The notes under the pieces are model-generated. The model saw nothing but the letters and a program-made list of their open reading frames with translations, was not told the DNA's origin and made no database searches. From contig NC_021175.1 of assembly GCF_000385925.1 (NCBI RefSeq), positions 1,061,501 to 1,125,500 on the forward strand: a stretch of DNA of 64,000 nucleotides, read 5' to 3'. A program made the position numbers and the translations under genes. Of the stretch, positions 51,499-61,171 are shown one piece after another; position 1 is the stretch's first letter, and every line of letters starts with the position of its first letter. Origin of the DNA: Streptococcus cristatus AS 1.3089. Lineage in GTDB: Bacteria > Bacillota > Bacilli > Lactobacillales > Streptococcaceae.

Positions 51499-54400
51499 CT
51501 AAGCCTCATCATCTTTGCGCTTGTGACCAAGAATCATGAATCCTAGACCCGCAAGAAGAGCACTTGTCGTCACTCCCGCGATTGAAACTGGAGCAGTGCT
51601 ACCTGTATTTGGTAAGGTCGCTTGTTTAGTCTTATCTCCTGCAGAAGTTGAAATGGTTGGCTTATCATTTGAAACAGGTTTGCTTTCAGGCTTCTTCTCT
51701 AACTGATCCGTTTGAACTTTATCAGCTGAATCAGTCTCTTGAGCTGGCTTCACTTCTGGAGTCACTGGTGAAACCGGACTTGGCTGTGGTTGTGGCTTCG
51801 GAACCGGTTGCAGTTGCGGCGCTGGCTCCGGCTGTGGTGCTGGTTCCGGTTGTGGCTGCGGTTGCGGACTAGGAGCTTGCTTAGCTTCAAAGGCCCATTT
51901 ACCGATGAAGGTTAAACTTGTTTCCTCTTCCACTTTTTCGTAGCCCACGAATTTCCAAGTACCATTTGCAACAGCCACTTCTACAGGCATTGGTGCTTCT
52001 GGAACAAAAGCAATCGCTACTGAAGAGCTTGTCGTATATGTTCCACTTTGTGGAAGTAGACTCAATACTTCTGTTGGCAAGTTATTGTCTGCCGTAGCAC
52101 TTTCGAAGCGGTAGGTTACTTTATAGGTTTCAGTTACCAGTGCAGGCAAAACATTAACTGGTACAGGAACTTCAGTAGAAGAACCATCTGGATAATCAAC
52201 ACGAACTGTACCGCTATAAGTACCTGGTTTTGTAGTATCTATTTGACCCGCAGGTGTGATATCTACTACCTTAGTGCCAGCTGGAAGGCTTGGCAAGTTC
52301 GTCACATTATCGGTCAAGTCTGGTGTTTCTCCAACCTTGATAGTTTCTTCCGTTACTTGAGGCGTATAAGTTTCAGCATTTGTCGGATTCGCCTTGAATT
52401 CCCATTTCCCTACAAACTCTACATCAGCCTTGTTGACAACGGCGCTAGCTGCGTCATAACCCTTGAAGGTCCAAGTACCATCGTTCACAGTATCTGTGTA
52501 GGTCGCTTGCGCTGGTTGCTGAGCGGAAACAGTATTGCCATTCACATAAGTTGCACTGTCGCTTGGAGTCAATGCTGCGATGGCTGCTGGAAGAGCTTTA
52601 TCTGCTGTGGCGCTCTCGAAGCGGTAAGTAGCTTGATACTTGTTGGCTTCAAAGGTCCATTTTCCTACAAACTCTACATCTGCCTTGTTGACAACGGCGC
52701 TAGCTGCGTCATAGCCCTTGAAGGTCCATGTGCCATCGTTCACACTATCTGTGTAGGTCGCTTGCGCTGGTTGTTGAGCGGAAACAGTATTACCATTTTC
52801 ATATGTTGCACTGTCGCTTGGAGTCAATGCTGCGATGGCTGCTGGAAGAGCTTTATCTGCTGTGGCGCTCTCGAAGCGGTAAGTAGCTTGGTACTTGTTG
52901 GCTTCAAAGGACCATTTCCCTACAAACCCTACATTAGCCTTGTTGACAACGGCGCTAGCTGCGTCATAGCCCTTGAAGGTCCATGTGCCGTCGTTCACAG
53001 TATCTGTGTATGTGGTTTGAGATGGTTGCTTAGCCGAAACAGAGTCACCATTCACATACGAATCACTATCGCTTGAAGTCCATGCGACGATGGCTGCTGG
53101 AAGAGCTTTGCCGGCAGTCGCGCTCTCGAAACGATATGTTGCTTGGTACTTATTAGGCGCAAATTCCCACTGACCAACAAAGGTAACATCTGCCTTATTG
53201 ACCACTGCGCCAGCTGGAATATACCTCTTAAAGGTCCAGATACCATCGTTCACTACGTCTGTGTAGGTAGTCTGGATTGGCTGCTTAGCAGAAACTGCAA
53301 CACCATTCAGATAGGTCGCACTGTCGCTTGGAGTCAAGGCTGTGATGGCTGCTGGAAGTTGCTTACCTGCTGTTGCGCTCTCGAAGCGGTAAGTAGCTTG
53401 GTACTTGTTGGCTACAAATTCCCATTTACCGACAAAGGATACATTGGCCTTGTTGACAACGGCGCTAGCTGCGTCGTAACCCTTGAAGGTCCATGTGCCG
53501 TCGTTCACACTATCTGTGTAGGTGGTTTGTGATGGTTGCTTAGCGGAAACAGAGGCACCATTCACATAGGTTGCACTGTCGCTTGGTGTCAATGCTGCGA
53601 TGGCTGCTGGAAGTTGTTTACCTGCTGTTGCGCTCTCGAAGCGATAAGTAGCTTGGTACTTCTTGGCTTCAAAGGCCCATTTTCCTACAAACTCTACATC
53701 AGCCTTGTTGACAACGGCGCTAGCTGCATCATAGCCCTTGAAGGTCCATATGCCGTCGTTCACTGGGTCTGTGTAGGTCGCTTGCGCTGGTTGCTTAGCG
53801 GAAACAGAGGCACCATTCACATAGGTTGCACTGTCGCTTGGTGTCAATGCTGCGATACCTGCTGGAAGTTGCTTACCTGCCGTTGCGCTTGCGAAGCTGT
53901 AAGTAGCTTGATACTTATTAGCTTCAAAGGCCCACTTACCTACAAACTCCACATTTGCCTTGTTAACAACGGTGCTAGCTGCGTCGTAACCCTTGAAGGT
54001 CCATGTGCCGTCGTTCACAGTATCTGTGTAAGTAGTTTGTGATGGTTGCTTAGCTGAAACAGAGGCACCATTCACATATGTTGCACTGTCGCTTGGTGTC
54101 AATGCTGAGATGGCTGCTGGAAGAGCTTTATCTGCTGTCTCGCTCTCGAAGCGGTAAGTAGCTTGATACTTGTTGGCTTCAAAGGTCCATTTACCTACAA
54201 ACTCTACATCTGCCTTGTTGACAACGGCGCTAGTTGCGTCATAGCCCTTGAAGGTCCAAGTGCCGTCGTTCACAGTATCTGTGTAGGTCGCTTGCGCTGG
54301 TTGCTTAGCGGAAACAGTATTGCCATTTTCATATGTTGCACTGTCGCTTGGTGTCAATGCTGAGATGGCTGCTGGAAGAGCTTTATCTGCTGTCGCGCTC

Positions 54401-57198
54401 TCGAAGCGGTAAGTAGCTTGGTACTTGTTGGCTTCAAAGGCCCACTTACCTACAAACTCCACATCTGCCTTGTTAACAACGGCGCTAGCTGCGTCGTAAC
54501 CCTTGAAGGTCCATGTGCCGTCGTTCACACTATCTGTGTATGTGGTTTGTGATGGTTGCTGAGCTGAAACAGTATTACCATTCTCATAGGTTGCACTGTC
54601 GCTTGGAAGCAGCGTGGCGATACCTAATGGAAGTTGCTTACCTGCCGTTGCGCTTGCGAAGCTGTAACTTGCTTGGTACTTGTTGGCTTCAAAGGTCCAT
54701 TTACCTACAAATTCAACATTAGCCTTGTTGACAACGGCGCTAGCTGCGTCGTAACCCTTGAAGGTCCATGTGCCGTCGTTCACAGTATCTGTGTAGGTCG
54801 CTTGCGCTGGTTGCTTAGCGGAAACAGAGGCACCATTCACATATGTTGCATTGTCGCTTGGGGTCAATGCGGCGATGGCTGCTGGAAGAGCTTGACCTGC
54901 TGTCTCGCTCTCGAAGCGGTAATTTACTTGGTACTTATTGGCTCTAAATTCCCACTGACCAACAAAGGTAACATCTGCCTTATTGACCACTGCGCCAGCT
55001 GGAATATACCTCTTAAAGGTCCAGATACCATCGTTCACTACGTCTGTGTAGGTCGTTTGGATTGGCTGCTTAGCAGAAACTGCAACACCATTCAGATAGG
55101 TCGCACTGTCGCTTGGAGTCAAGGCTGTGATAGCTACTGGAAGATTCTTCCCAGCAGTCGCACTTTCGAAGCGGTAACCTGCTCGATACTGGTTTTCCTT
55201 AAATTCCCATTTGCCTACAAAATCCACATTAGCTTTGTTGACAACGGTGCTATCTGCGTCGTAACCCTTAAACGTCCAAGTACCGTCATTCACGGTATCT
55301 GTGTAAGTCGTTTGAGCGGGTTGTTTAGCTGAAACTGCTGCGCCATTCACATAAGTTGTACTATCATTTGGAGATAAGGCCGTGATAGCGGCTGGGAGAT
55401 CTTTCCCTGCGGTCGCACTTTCGAATCGGTAAGCTACTTGATACTGATTCGCCTTAAACTCCCACTTACCAACGAAAGCTAGATCAGCCTTTTTCACAGT
55501 CTTACTCTTAGCATCGTAACCAACAAAAGTCCAGATACCGTCGTTCACATCATCTGTATGCGTCGTTGTAGTTAGCTCTTCTGGTATAACTTTTTGTGTA
55601 TTGTAGTAAGTTGAGGTGTCTTTTGGTGTTTTCTTCTGGATAAAGTCAGGTAAAGAAAGTCCAGTCGTCCCACTTTCAAAACGATAGCTTACATGGTGGG
55701 GTCTAGGCGTTACTTCCCATATACCAGTATATATCACGCGCTTGCCATCATAAGTCGCATTCTTGTGATCATATCCCTTGAAGGTCCATATGTAATCTTT
55801 TTCAGCTTCTTCTACTGATTCTTTAGCCGGTTGTTTAGCTACAATTGTGTCACCAACCTTGTAAGAGGTCTCATCTTTCGGAAGCATGTCCAAGATACTT
55901 TGTGGCAATGGAACACCTGCTTTAGATGATTTGAATACATATTCTGGATTAGGAGTGGGGGCCCATCTTCCAACAAAAGTCCGTCTTCCTACTCCAATAA
56001 TGACTTTTTCTTTATCATATCCTTCGAATTTCCAAGTCACCTTATTTGCTCTATCAACATAAGTCGTTTCACTTGGTTGCTCAGCATCTACTTCTGTAAG
56101 AAACAGGCCGCCCATCTTATAATCAGTTGGATTTTTCGGAGTCAGCTTGGTGATATGATCTGGTATTGCAATATCAGGATTAGTTGATTGGAACTCATAG
56201 TCGACACCATTTGGCTCAAAGCTCCACGTTCCAGTTATGGTTTTGACTTTCGTTCCTGCAATAGCTTTTCCATATTTAGCTGTATCAAAACCATGGAAAG
56301 TCCAGGTACCAGTTGGAACACTTACTGTAGTTGGCTCAAGTTGAATCACATCTTTGTAATCGTCCGCTTGAGCTACAAATTCACTAGCAGCTGGAAGCAT
56401 TGAGCGAATTTTATTGGGCAGAGGATAGATCGGAGTTGAGTTCTTAAATTTATATTCTACTCTGTAGGTAGTATCAGTCTGTTTTGCAGAATCCTCAGGC
56501 AATTTTCCTTTAGAGGAAGTGTCTCCAGACTCTACTTCTTTTGAAGGAATCTTATCCTTTCCCAAGATGATTCTCGATTTTTTATTACGAAGTCCCGAAT
56601 TAACGAAGGTTACCAGATTTCGGTAAACTTTATCAATTTCTTCTTGCTTTGTAGCAGTTTGAAGTACGCTATCAGCCGCTGACATCAAATCATTAAGGAT
56701 TTCTAAACTTTCATCTGTTTTCCCTGAAAAATCCTTGTTGCGCAACTCTTTAAGATAGTTCTCTAAAGCACTCTTCTTCAGACTGACGTTAGCAGAAGGC
56801 AGCTGGGCAGTTCCTTCTGTGGATGGCTGGACAGTTTCAGCAACTGATTGAGAATTTCTAAAAGCAGGTGAATCTGTCACTTGGTTTGTCTCTGCTACAG
56901 TAGGTGTTGCAAAGTTTAAGATGGCTTGATTGCCCTCTTTATTCTCTGCATTTACTGACGCAGCTGCCATTGTTGAAGTCGTCTCTTGATTCTCTATTTT
57001 TGTTGTTTCAGACGCTCCTTCTGAGGTTTGATTATCTGACTTATTTCCCACTTGCGCTGTAGATTCAAGCTCATCTGCGTGGACTGTTTGATCCACTCCA
57101 GTCGCAGTGGGTGCAAACAAAAATCCAATCGCAAGGGATACAGTAGCAACTGATAATTTGCGGATTGAATATTTTATCTTTCTATCCTGAAAAGACAT
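51499..57198 (-). CDS. LPXTG-anchored surface adhesin with SHIRT repeats
   Basis: The 1899-residue protein has a YSIRK signal peptide (KYSIRKLSVATVSLAIGF, cleaved after about residue 41). A Ser/Thr-rich and helical segment lies at 42-240, and 16 SHIRT-like units of about 85 residues at 245-1605 (consensus YRFESATAGK-LP, NGTWTFKGYDA, FVGKWEF). A Rib-like domain follows (about 1606-1690, GTYSGTVRVDYPDGS), then a 17th unit, a Pro/Gln spacer and LPNTG at 1862-1866 with membrane helix and KRKDDEA tail. The rigid repeats would hold the N-terminus away from the cell wall; ligand unknown. GAGGAGGAAAGG precedes the ATG. Confidence 0.95.
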   Translation of the reverse strand: MSFQDRKIKYSIRKLSVATVSLAIGFLFAPTATGVDQTVHADELESTAQVGNKSDNQTSEGASETTKIENQETTSTMAAASVNAENKEGNQAILNFATPTVAETNQVTDSPAFRNSQSVAETVQPSTEGTAQLPSANVSLKKSALENYLKELRNKDFSGKTDESLEILNDLMSAADSVLQTATKQEEIDKVYRNLVTFVNSGLRNKKSRIILGKDKIPSKEVESGDTSSKGKLPEDSAKQTDTTYRVEYKFKNSTPIYPLPNKIRSMLPAASEFVAQADDYKDVIQLEPTTVSVPTGTWTFHGFDTAKYGKAIAGTKVKTITGTWSFEPNGVDYEFQSTNPDIAIPDHITKLTPKNPTDYKMGGLFLTEVDAEQPSETTYVDRANKVTWKFEGYDKEKVIIGVGRRTFVGRWAPTPNPEYVFKSSKAGVPLPQSILDMLPKDETSYKVGDTIVAKQPAKESVEEAEKDYIWTFKGYDHKNATYDGKRVIYTGIWEVTPRPHHVSYRFESGTTGLSLPDFIQKKTPKDTSTYYNTQKVIPEELTTTTHTDDVNDGIWTFVGYDAKSKTVKKADLAFVGKWEFKANQYQVAYRFESATAGKDLPAAITALSPNDSTTYVNGAAVSAKQPAQTTYTDTVNDGTWTFKGYDADSTVVNKANVDFVGKWEFKENQYRAGYRFESATAGKNLPVAITALTPSDSATYLNGVAVSAKQPIQTTYTDVVNDGIWTFKRYIPAGAVVNKADVTFVGQWEFRANKYQVNYRFESETAGQALPAAIAALTPSDNATYVNGASVSAKQPAQATYTDTVNDGTWTFKGYDAASAVVNKANVEFVGKWTFEANKYQASYSFASATAGKQLPLGIATLLPSDSATYENGNTVSAQQPSQTTYTDSVNDGTWTFKGYDAASAVVNKADVEFVGKWAFEANKYQATYRFESATADKALPAAISALTPSDSATYENGNTVSAKQPAQATYTDTVNDGTWTFKGYDATSAVVNKADVEFVGKWTFEANKYQATYRFESETADKALPAAISALTPSDSATYVNGASVSAKQPSQTTYTDTVNDGTWTFKGYDAASTVVNKANVEFVGKWAFEANKYQATYSFASATAGKQLPAGIAALTPSDSATYVNGASVSAKQPAQATYTDPVNDGIWTFKGYDAASAVVNKADVEFVGKWAFEAKKYQATYRFESATAGKQLPAAIAALTPSDSATYVNGASVSAKQPSQTTYTDSVNDGTWTFKGYDAASAVVNKANVSFVGKWEFVANKYQATYRFESATAGKQLPAAITALTPSDSATYLNGVAVSAKQPIQTTYTDVVNDGIWTFKRYIPAGAVVNKADVTFVGQWEFAPNKYQATYRFESATAGKALPAAIVAWTSSDSDSYVNGDSVSAKQPSQTTYTDTVNDGTWTFKGYDAASAVVNKANVGFVGKWSFEANKYQATYRFESATADKALPAAIAALTPSDSATYENGNTVSAQQPAQATYTDSVNDGTWTFKGYDAASAVVNKADVEFVGKWTFEANKYQATYRFESATADKALPAAIAALTPSDSATYVNGNTVSAQQPAQATYTDTVNDGTWTFKGYDAASAVVNKADVEFVGKWEFKANPTNAETYTPQVTEETIKVGETPDLTDNVTNLPSLPAGTKVVDITPAGQIDTTKPGTYSGTVRVDYPDGSSTEVPVPVNVLPALVTETYKVTYRFESATADNNLPTEVLSLLPQSGTYTTSSSVAIAFVPEAPMPVEVAVANGTWKFVGYEKVEEETSLTFIGKWAFEAKQAPSPQPQPQPEPAPQPEPAPQLQPVPKPQPQPSPVSPVTPEVKPAQETDSADKVQTDQLEKKPESKPVSNDKPTISTSAGDKTKQATLPNTGSTAPVSIAGVTTSALLAGLGFMILGHKRKDDEA
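52384..56466 (-). repeat. Tandem 255-bp SHIRT-coding repeat array
   Basis: Sixteen units lie head to tail. The first four (from the N-terminus) are diverged; units 5-16 are highly alike. Units 6 and 13 share a rare variant (FKRYIPAGAVVNKADVTF and NGVAVSAKQPIQTTYTD) and are 1785 bases apart, exactly seven units of 255. This shows duplication or conversion of a multi-unit block. Confidence 0.9.
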
Positions 57199-57229
57199 CC
57201 TTTCCTCCTCTTTTACATTCTTGACAACT

Positions 57230-57235
57230 ATTATA
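57230..57235 (-). promoter_or_regulatory. Extended -10 promoter of the surface protein gene
   Basis: TGCTATAAT on the minus strand gives TATAAT with a TG extension, about 32 bases before the ATG. No strong -35 is visible. Confidence 0.55.
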
Positions 57236-57368
57236 GCATAAATGGTTGTAATTGCATATTATGAGAGCCTATTCTTCATGTTTCGGATTTCTTATGGAAT
57301 AAACATTCATCATAAGTAAAAATAGGTATTGACTATATCTCCATTTCTGTTTACTTTTTGTTAGGTAC

Positions 57369-57409
57369 GAAAAAAGATTGAAAAATCACAAAGGAGCCTC
57401 TTCAATCTT
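57369..57409 (-). terminator. Terminator after the metallophosphatase gene
   Basis: AAGATTGAA and TTCAATCTT pair across a loop of about 18 bases that can add a few pairs, followed by a run of six T on the minus strand. Confidence 0.8.
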
Positions 57410-57483
57410 CTTGATTTCTTTCTATTGCAGGGAATATTCGAGACGCTGGTAAGTTACACTATTGGGCATTTGTAGACACCCTC

Positions 57484-58212
57484 TCAGTCCTCTGCTGCAA
57501 AACCATCATTTCTAATCACATACCGCTCTATGATTCCATTATCGTCAAAGAGAACTCCGTGGAGGACTCCGCCATAAACAGCTCCGCCATCCATACCAAT
57601 CTTACCATCCTCAGTCATCCAGAGTTGGTCAGTTCCTGGCGTCTCATGCAAGAGATAAAATGTCGGTGTATGACCAAAGACGATCCTTTTGCCAGTCTGA
57701 TTACTGCCTTCGTGAAAAGGCGAGCGAATCCAAACCTTTTGATAATCACTGGTCTCTCGCCAGTCTTTCAGTTCCAAATCTAGGCCAGCATGGACAAAAA
57801 TGTACTGCTCCGTCTCCAATAGGAAAGGCATCTGACGAATAAAGTCGACTAAATCGGCCGCCTCCGTCTTGACACCTTCTGCATCCGCCACCCCATCGAC
57901 AGGAGCATTGAGAGGTCGACCCAGAAGCGAATTAATCGTCGTATCTCCGCCATTGCGTCGGTAGTGGTCATAAGACTTTTCAGGATTGTCCAGCCAGGTC
58001 AGAAACATATACTCATGATTGCCAGAAAGACAGATAGCTCCTTTCTGATCCACTAAATCCTTGACCCGCTCCAAAACTGCTCGGCTGTCCTCGCCACGAT
58101 CCATCAAGTCGCCTAGAAAGACTAGTTGGCTGCGACCGTCCCAATGCTGGAGCAGCTCATCAAGCATACCAGACTTGCCATGGACATCACCGATTGCAAA
58201 ATATTTTGTCAT
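57484..58212 (-). CDS. Calcineurin-like serine/threonine metallophosphatase
   Basis: The 242-residue protein carries the phosphoesterase motifs in order: IGDVHGK, FLGDLMDRG, LSGNHEYMF, FVHAGLDL and VFGHTPTFY. This is the PrpA/diadenosine-tetraphosphatase group, which acts on phosphoproteins or dinucleotides; the substrate cannot be told apart here. The ATG at 58212 is used, though a GTG at 58221 is possible; the ribosome site is weak for both. A hairpin separates it from recN. Confidence 0.85.
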   Translation of the reverse strand: MTKYFAIGDVHGKSGMLDELLQHWDGRSQLVFLGDLMDRGEDSRAVLERVKDLVDQKGAICLSGNHEYMFLTWLDNPEKSYDHYRRNGGDTTINSLLGRPLNAPVDGVADAEGVKTEAADLVDFIRQMPFLLETEQYIFVHAGLDLELKDWRETSDYQKVWIRSPFHEGSNQTGKRIVFGHTPTFYLLHETPGTDQLWMTEDGKIGMDGGAVYGGVLHGVLFDDNGIIERYVIRNDGFAAED

Positions 58213-58230
58213 AGTCGCCACTTTCTAAAG

Positions 58231-58258
58231 GAGACCGAAACACTTGTGTCTCAGCCTC
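58231..58258 (-). terminator. Hairpin between recN and the phosphatase gene
   Basis: GAGGCTGAGACAC and TGTTTCGGTCTC pair imperfectly with loop AAG (minus strand). It is directly after recN; the following T run is weak, so read-through into the phosphatase gene is possible. Confidence 0.5.
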
Positions 58259-58264
58259 GCTTGT

Positions 58265-59923
58265 TTATTTTTTTAATAATTCTCTAGCCTGCGTCAAAGC
58301 AGCCTCCGTCACATCTTCGCCAGCCAGCATCTTAGCAACTTCCTGAACACGCTCGTCAGACGTCAGCAGGCGCACCGTTGAGACGGTCGAATTCTCATCC
58401 GAAATCTTCTCAATAAAGAACTGATAATCGGCAATCGCAATGACCTGCGGCAAATGGGAAATGGCCAAGACTTGCCCATTGGAGCCAATCTTATGAATCT
58501 TCTGAGCAATAGCCTGGGCCACTCGGCCAGAAACGCCTGTATCCACTTCGTCAAAGACAATGCTGGTCTTGCCTTCCTTACGAGAAAAGGCAGATTTGAT
58601 AGCCAACATGAGGCGGGAGAGTTCCCCGCCAGACGCAACCTTAACCAGAGGTTTGAAATCCTCGCCCGGATTGGCCGAGATGTAAAACTCTACTTGCTCA
58701 TTGCCTTCACGGTTAAACTTTCCCTTAGTGAACTGCACTTTAAAGCGCGCCTTTTCCATGTAGAGATCCTGCAGCTCCTGCTTGATTTCTGCTTCCAGCT
58801 GGGTTGCTAGACCATGACGGGCCTGACTCAGCTCCTGGGCCAACTCCACCAGCTCTCTCTCCAAGAGCCTCAGCTCTTTGTCCATATCCTCTGAGGACAA
58901 GTTGCTACCAGTTAAAAGGCTGTATTCTTTGGAAATCTGAGCAAAATATTCCAGCACATCATCTACTTGGCCGCCGTATTTACGCGTGATGCTGTTAATC
59001 AAGTCTAAGCGACTCTCCACCTGCAGCAGCCGATCTACGTCAAAATCCAGTCCATCTAAAATGTCTTCTAGGCGCTTGCTAACGTCCTCTAAGACATAAT
59101 AAGTCTCTGACAAGCTACCTGAAAGCTCCTTGTAAGCCGGATCGTAATCCTCGATAGACTCAAGGTCATTCATCGCTGAGCGAACATTGGCCAGACTGGA
59201 AAATTCTTCATTATCCAGCATGGTATAGGCGTTCGTCAGCGTATCGGCAATGAGCTTGTGGTTGAGCAAACGATCTCGTTCCTGATGCAGGGCAGTATCT
59301 TCACCGCTTTTGAGGGCTGCGCTCTCAATCTCCGCCATCTGAAACTCCAGCATCTCAATTCTGGCCTTATGCTCCTGCTGATTTTTCTGCAAAGTTAGGA
59401 CTTGCTTGCGCAGGCTTCGATAGCGGTCAAAGGTTTCCTGATAGCGGCTCTTGAGATTTAAAAAGTCTGCTGAGCCAAACTCATCTAGCATGGTGATATG
59501 AAGCTGAGGTCTCATCAGCTCTTCCTGATCATGCTGACCATGGATATCCACCAAGTGCTGGCCGACAGCTTTTAGAACAGACAGATTAACCATCTGGCCA
59601 TTGATACGGCTGACGCTGCGGCCGTTTTGCAGAATTTCCCGACGGATAATCAGCTCATCGGTCAGCTCCCAGCCTTGCTCCTCAAAAATCTCTCGCAAAG
59701 CTCTGCTATTTTCAAGCGAAAAAAGCCCCTCTATCTCAGCTTTGGGCGCTCCATGACGAATAACATCCGTCGTCGCACGGCTGCCCAGCATCATGTTCAT
59801 CGCATCAATAATAATAGACTTACCGGCTCCGGTTTCCCCGGTTAAAACCGTCATACCTTGCTCAAAATTAAGGGAAATTTCCTCAATAATGGCAAAATTT
59901 TTAATCGAAATTTCTAATAACAT
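58265..59923 (-). CDS. recN: DNA repair protein RecN
   Basis: The 552-residue SMC-like ATPase has the P-loop LTGETGAGKSIIIDAM, coiled-coil arms at about 150-370, the signature VKVASGGELSRLMLAI and Walker B SIVFDEVDTGVSG. It helps hold broken DNA ends for recombination. The ATG at 59923 (MLLEISIKNF) is chosen because TAGGAAAG precedes it; it starts 8 bases after argR. Last gene of the xseA operon, a conserved order in Firmicutes. Confidence 0.95.
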   Translation of the reverse strand: MLLEISIKNFAIIEEISLNFEQGMTVLTGETGAGKSIIIDAMNMMLGSRATTDVIRHGAPKAEIEGLFSLENSRALREIFEEQGWELTDELIIRREILQNGRSVSRINGQMVNLSVLKAVGQHLVDIHGQHDQEELMRPQLHITMLDEFGSADFLNLKSRYQETFDRYRSLRKQVLTLQKNQQEHKARIEMLEFQMAEIESAALKSGEDTALHQERDRLLNHKLIADTLTNAYTMLDNEEFSSLANVRSAMNDLESIEDYDPAYKELSGSLSETYYVLEDVSKRLEDILDGLDFDVDRLLQVESRLDLINSITRKYGGQVDDVLEYFAQISKEYSLLTGSNLSSEDMDKELRLLERELVELAQELSQARHGLATQLEAEIKQELQDLYMEKARFKVQFTKGKFNREGNEQVEFYISANPGEDFKPLVKVASGGELSRLMLAIKSAFSRKEGKTSIVFDEVDTGVSGRVAQAIAQKIHKIGSNGQVLAISHLPQVIAIADYQFFIEKISDENSTVSTVRLLTSDERVQEVAKMLAGEDVTEAALTQARELLKK

Positions 59924-59931
59924 AGACTTTC

Positions 59932-60363
59932 CTACCAATTATTGATTTCAGCCGTGAGTTTTTGGGCTGCACTTTCACTCACTGCAACGACTAAGATACT
60001 GTCATTATCCGCAATGATGCTGAAAATTTCCTCAGAAAATTCTTTACTCAGGTGGCGTTTGACCACCGCTGCACTCCCTGGCACTAGATTGAGATTGAGC
60101 ATATTTCCTAGGTTTTGACAGGCCAAAATATTATTTTCTGCCAACTTCAAACTATTGGTCGCTGTTTTGGGAAGCTCATAGATATAGGTATTATCTTTAA
60201 AAGGGATTTTTACAATCCCTAGCTCCTTGATGTCTCGTGAAACCGTTGCCTGTGTCGCTGTAATACCAGACTCCCTGAGATGTTCCACAATTTCCTCTTG
60301 GGTACCAATCTCAAACTCGTTGACAAATCGTCTGATTTTCTCTAATCTATCTTTCTTCTTCAT
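59932..60363 (-). CDS. argR: Arginine repressor ArgR
   Basis: The 143-residue protein has a winged-helix N-terminal domain (TQEEIVEHLRESGI, ATQATVSRDIKELGIVKI) and the C-terminal arginine-binding and hexamer domain. The latter here reads SIIADNDSILVVAVSESAAQ rather than the usual GTIAGDDTIFV-type motif. The missing acidic pair in the ligand loop suggests an ArgR/AhrC paralogue whose arginine response may differ. Its start overlaps tlyA by 17 bases. Confidence 0.9.
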   Translation of the reverse strand: MKKKDRLEKIRRFVNEFEIGTQEEIVEHLRESGITATQATVSRDIKELGIVKIPFKDNTYIYELPKTATNSLKLAENNILACQNLGNMLNLNLVPGSAAVVKRHLSKEFSEEIFSIIADNDSILVVAVSESAAQKLTAEINNW

Positions 60364-61171
60364 CTTTAAATTCCTTGTGGGCTGCCTCTACAACAGCGAC
60401 TAAGTCTTGCTCCAAGTCATTTTTCGGCTGCTCGCTTTTCTCCAGAAAGGCTAAAAACTCAACATTGCCATGCCCACCTTGAATCGGAGAAAAATCTAAA
60501 CCTTTGACTGAAAAACCTGATTCTACCATAAATGCTGTCACGGTTTCCAGCACCGCCAAATGAACTTTCTTGTCCTTGATAATCCCCTTCTTGCCAATCT
60601 GCTCGCGGCCAGCCTCGAACTGAGGCTTAATCAAGGCCACGACTTGACCTCCCTCCTCTAAAATCTGATAGAGGGCCGGCAAAATCAAGCTGAGCGAGAT
60701 AAAGCTGACGTCAATGCTGACAAAGCTGGGCTGAAATTCGAAATCAGCTGGCTCGGCATAGCGGAAATTAAACTGCTCCATGCTGACAACCCGTTCGTCT
60801 TGGCGGAGTTTCCAAGCCAACTGGTTGGTTCCGACATCAACAGCATAGACTAGTCGTGCTCCCGCCTGCAACATGACATCGGTAAATCCTCCAGTTGAAG
60901 CTCCGATATCCAAGGCCACTCGGTCTGCCACCGAAAGCCCAAACACTTGCAAAGCCTTTTCTAATTTCAGGCCGCCACGACTGACATACTTGAGTTTTTC
61001 TCCCTTGAGCTTGAGCTCTGTTGCATCATCGATTTTTTCACCCGGTTTATCAAAGCGCTCTCCATTAGCAAGCGCCACAACTAGGCCTGCCATCACTCCG
61101 CGCTTGGCCTGTTCTCGGGTCTCAAAGAGGCCTTGTCGATAGGCCAGTACATCCACTCTTTCCTTAGCCAT
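60347..61171 (-). CDS. tlyA: TlyA-family rRNA 2'-O-methyltransferase
   Basis: The 274-residue protein has an N-terminal S4 RNA-binding domain (residues 1-65, RVDVLAYRQGLFETREQAKR) and an FtsJ-type methyltransferase domain with VALDIGASTGGFTDVMLQ, YAVDVGTNQLAWKL and SIDVSFISLSLILPAL. It methylates ribosomal RNA; the old name haemolysin is misleading. It overlaps ispA by 8 bases and argR by 17. Confidence 0.94.
   Translation of the reverse strand: MAKERVDVLAYRQGLFETREQAKRGVMAGLVVALANGERFDKPGEKIDDATELKLKGEKLKYVSRGGLKLEKALQVFGLSVADRVALDIGASTGGFTDVMLQAGARLVYAVDVGTNQLAWKLRQDERVVSMEQFNFRYAEPADFEFQPSFVSIDVSFISLSLILPALYQILEEGGQVVALIKPQFEAGREQIGKKGIIKDKKVHLAVLETVTAFMVESGFSVKGLDFSPIQGGHGNVEFLAFLEKSEQPKNDLEQDLVAVVEAAHKEFKDEEER

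Noticed and set aside
52243..55332. Several plus-strand open frames of 130-280 codons opposite the adhesin gene
   Set aside because: They arise from the same 255-bp repeats read on the other strand, repeat themselves and lack ribosome sites. The minus-strand frame is a full adhesin with signal peptide and anchor.
52384..56466. Regular direct repeats that might suggest a CRISPR or satellite array
   Set aside because: Units are 255 bp without short repeat/spacer structure and are fully coding for SHIRT domains.
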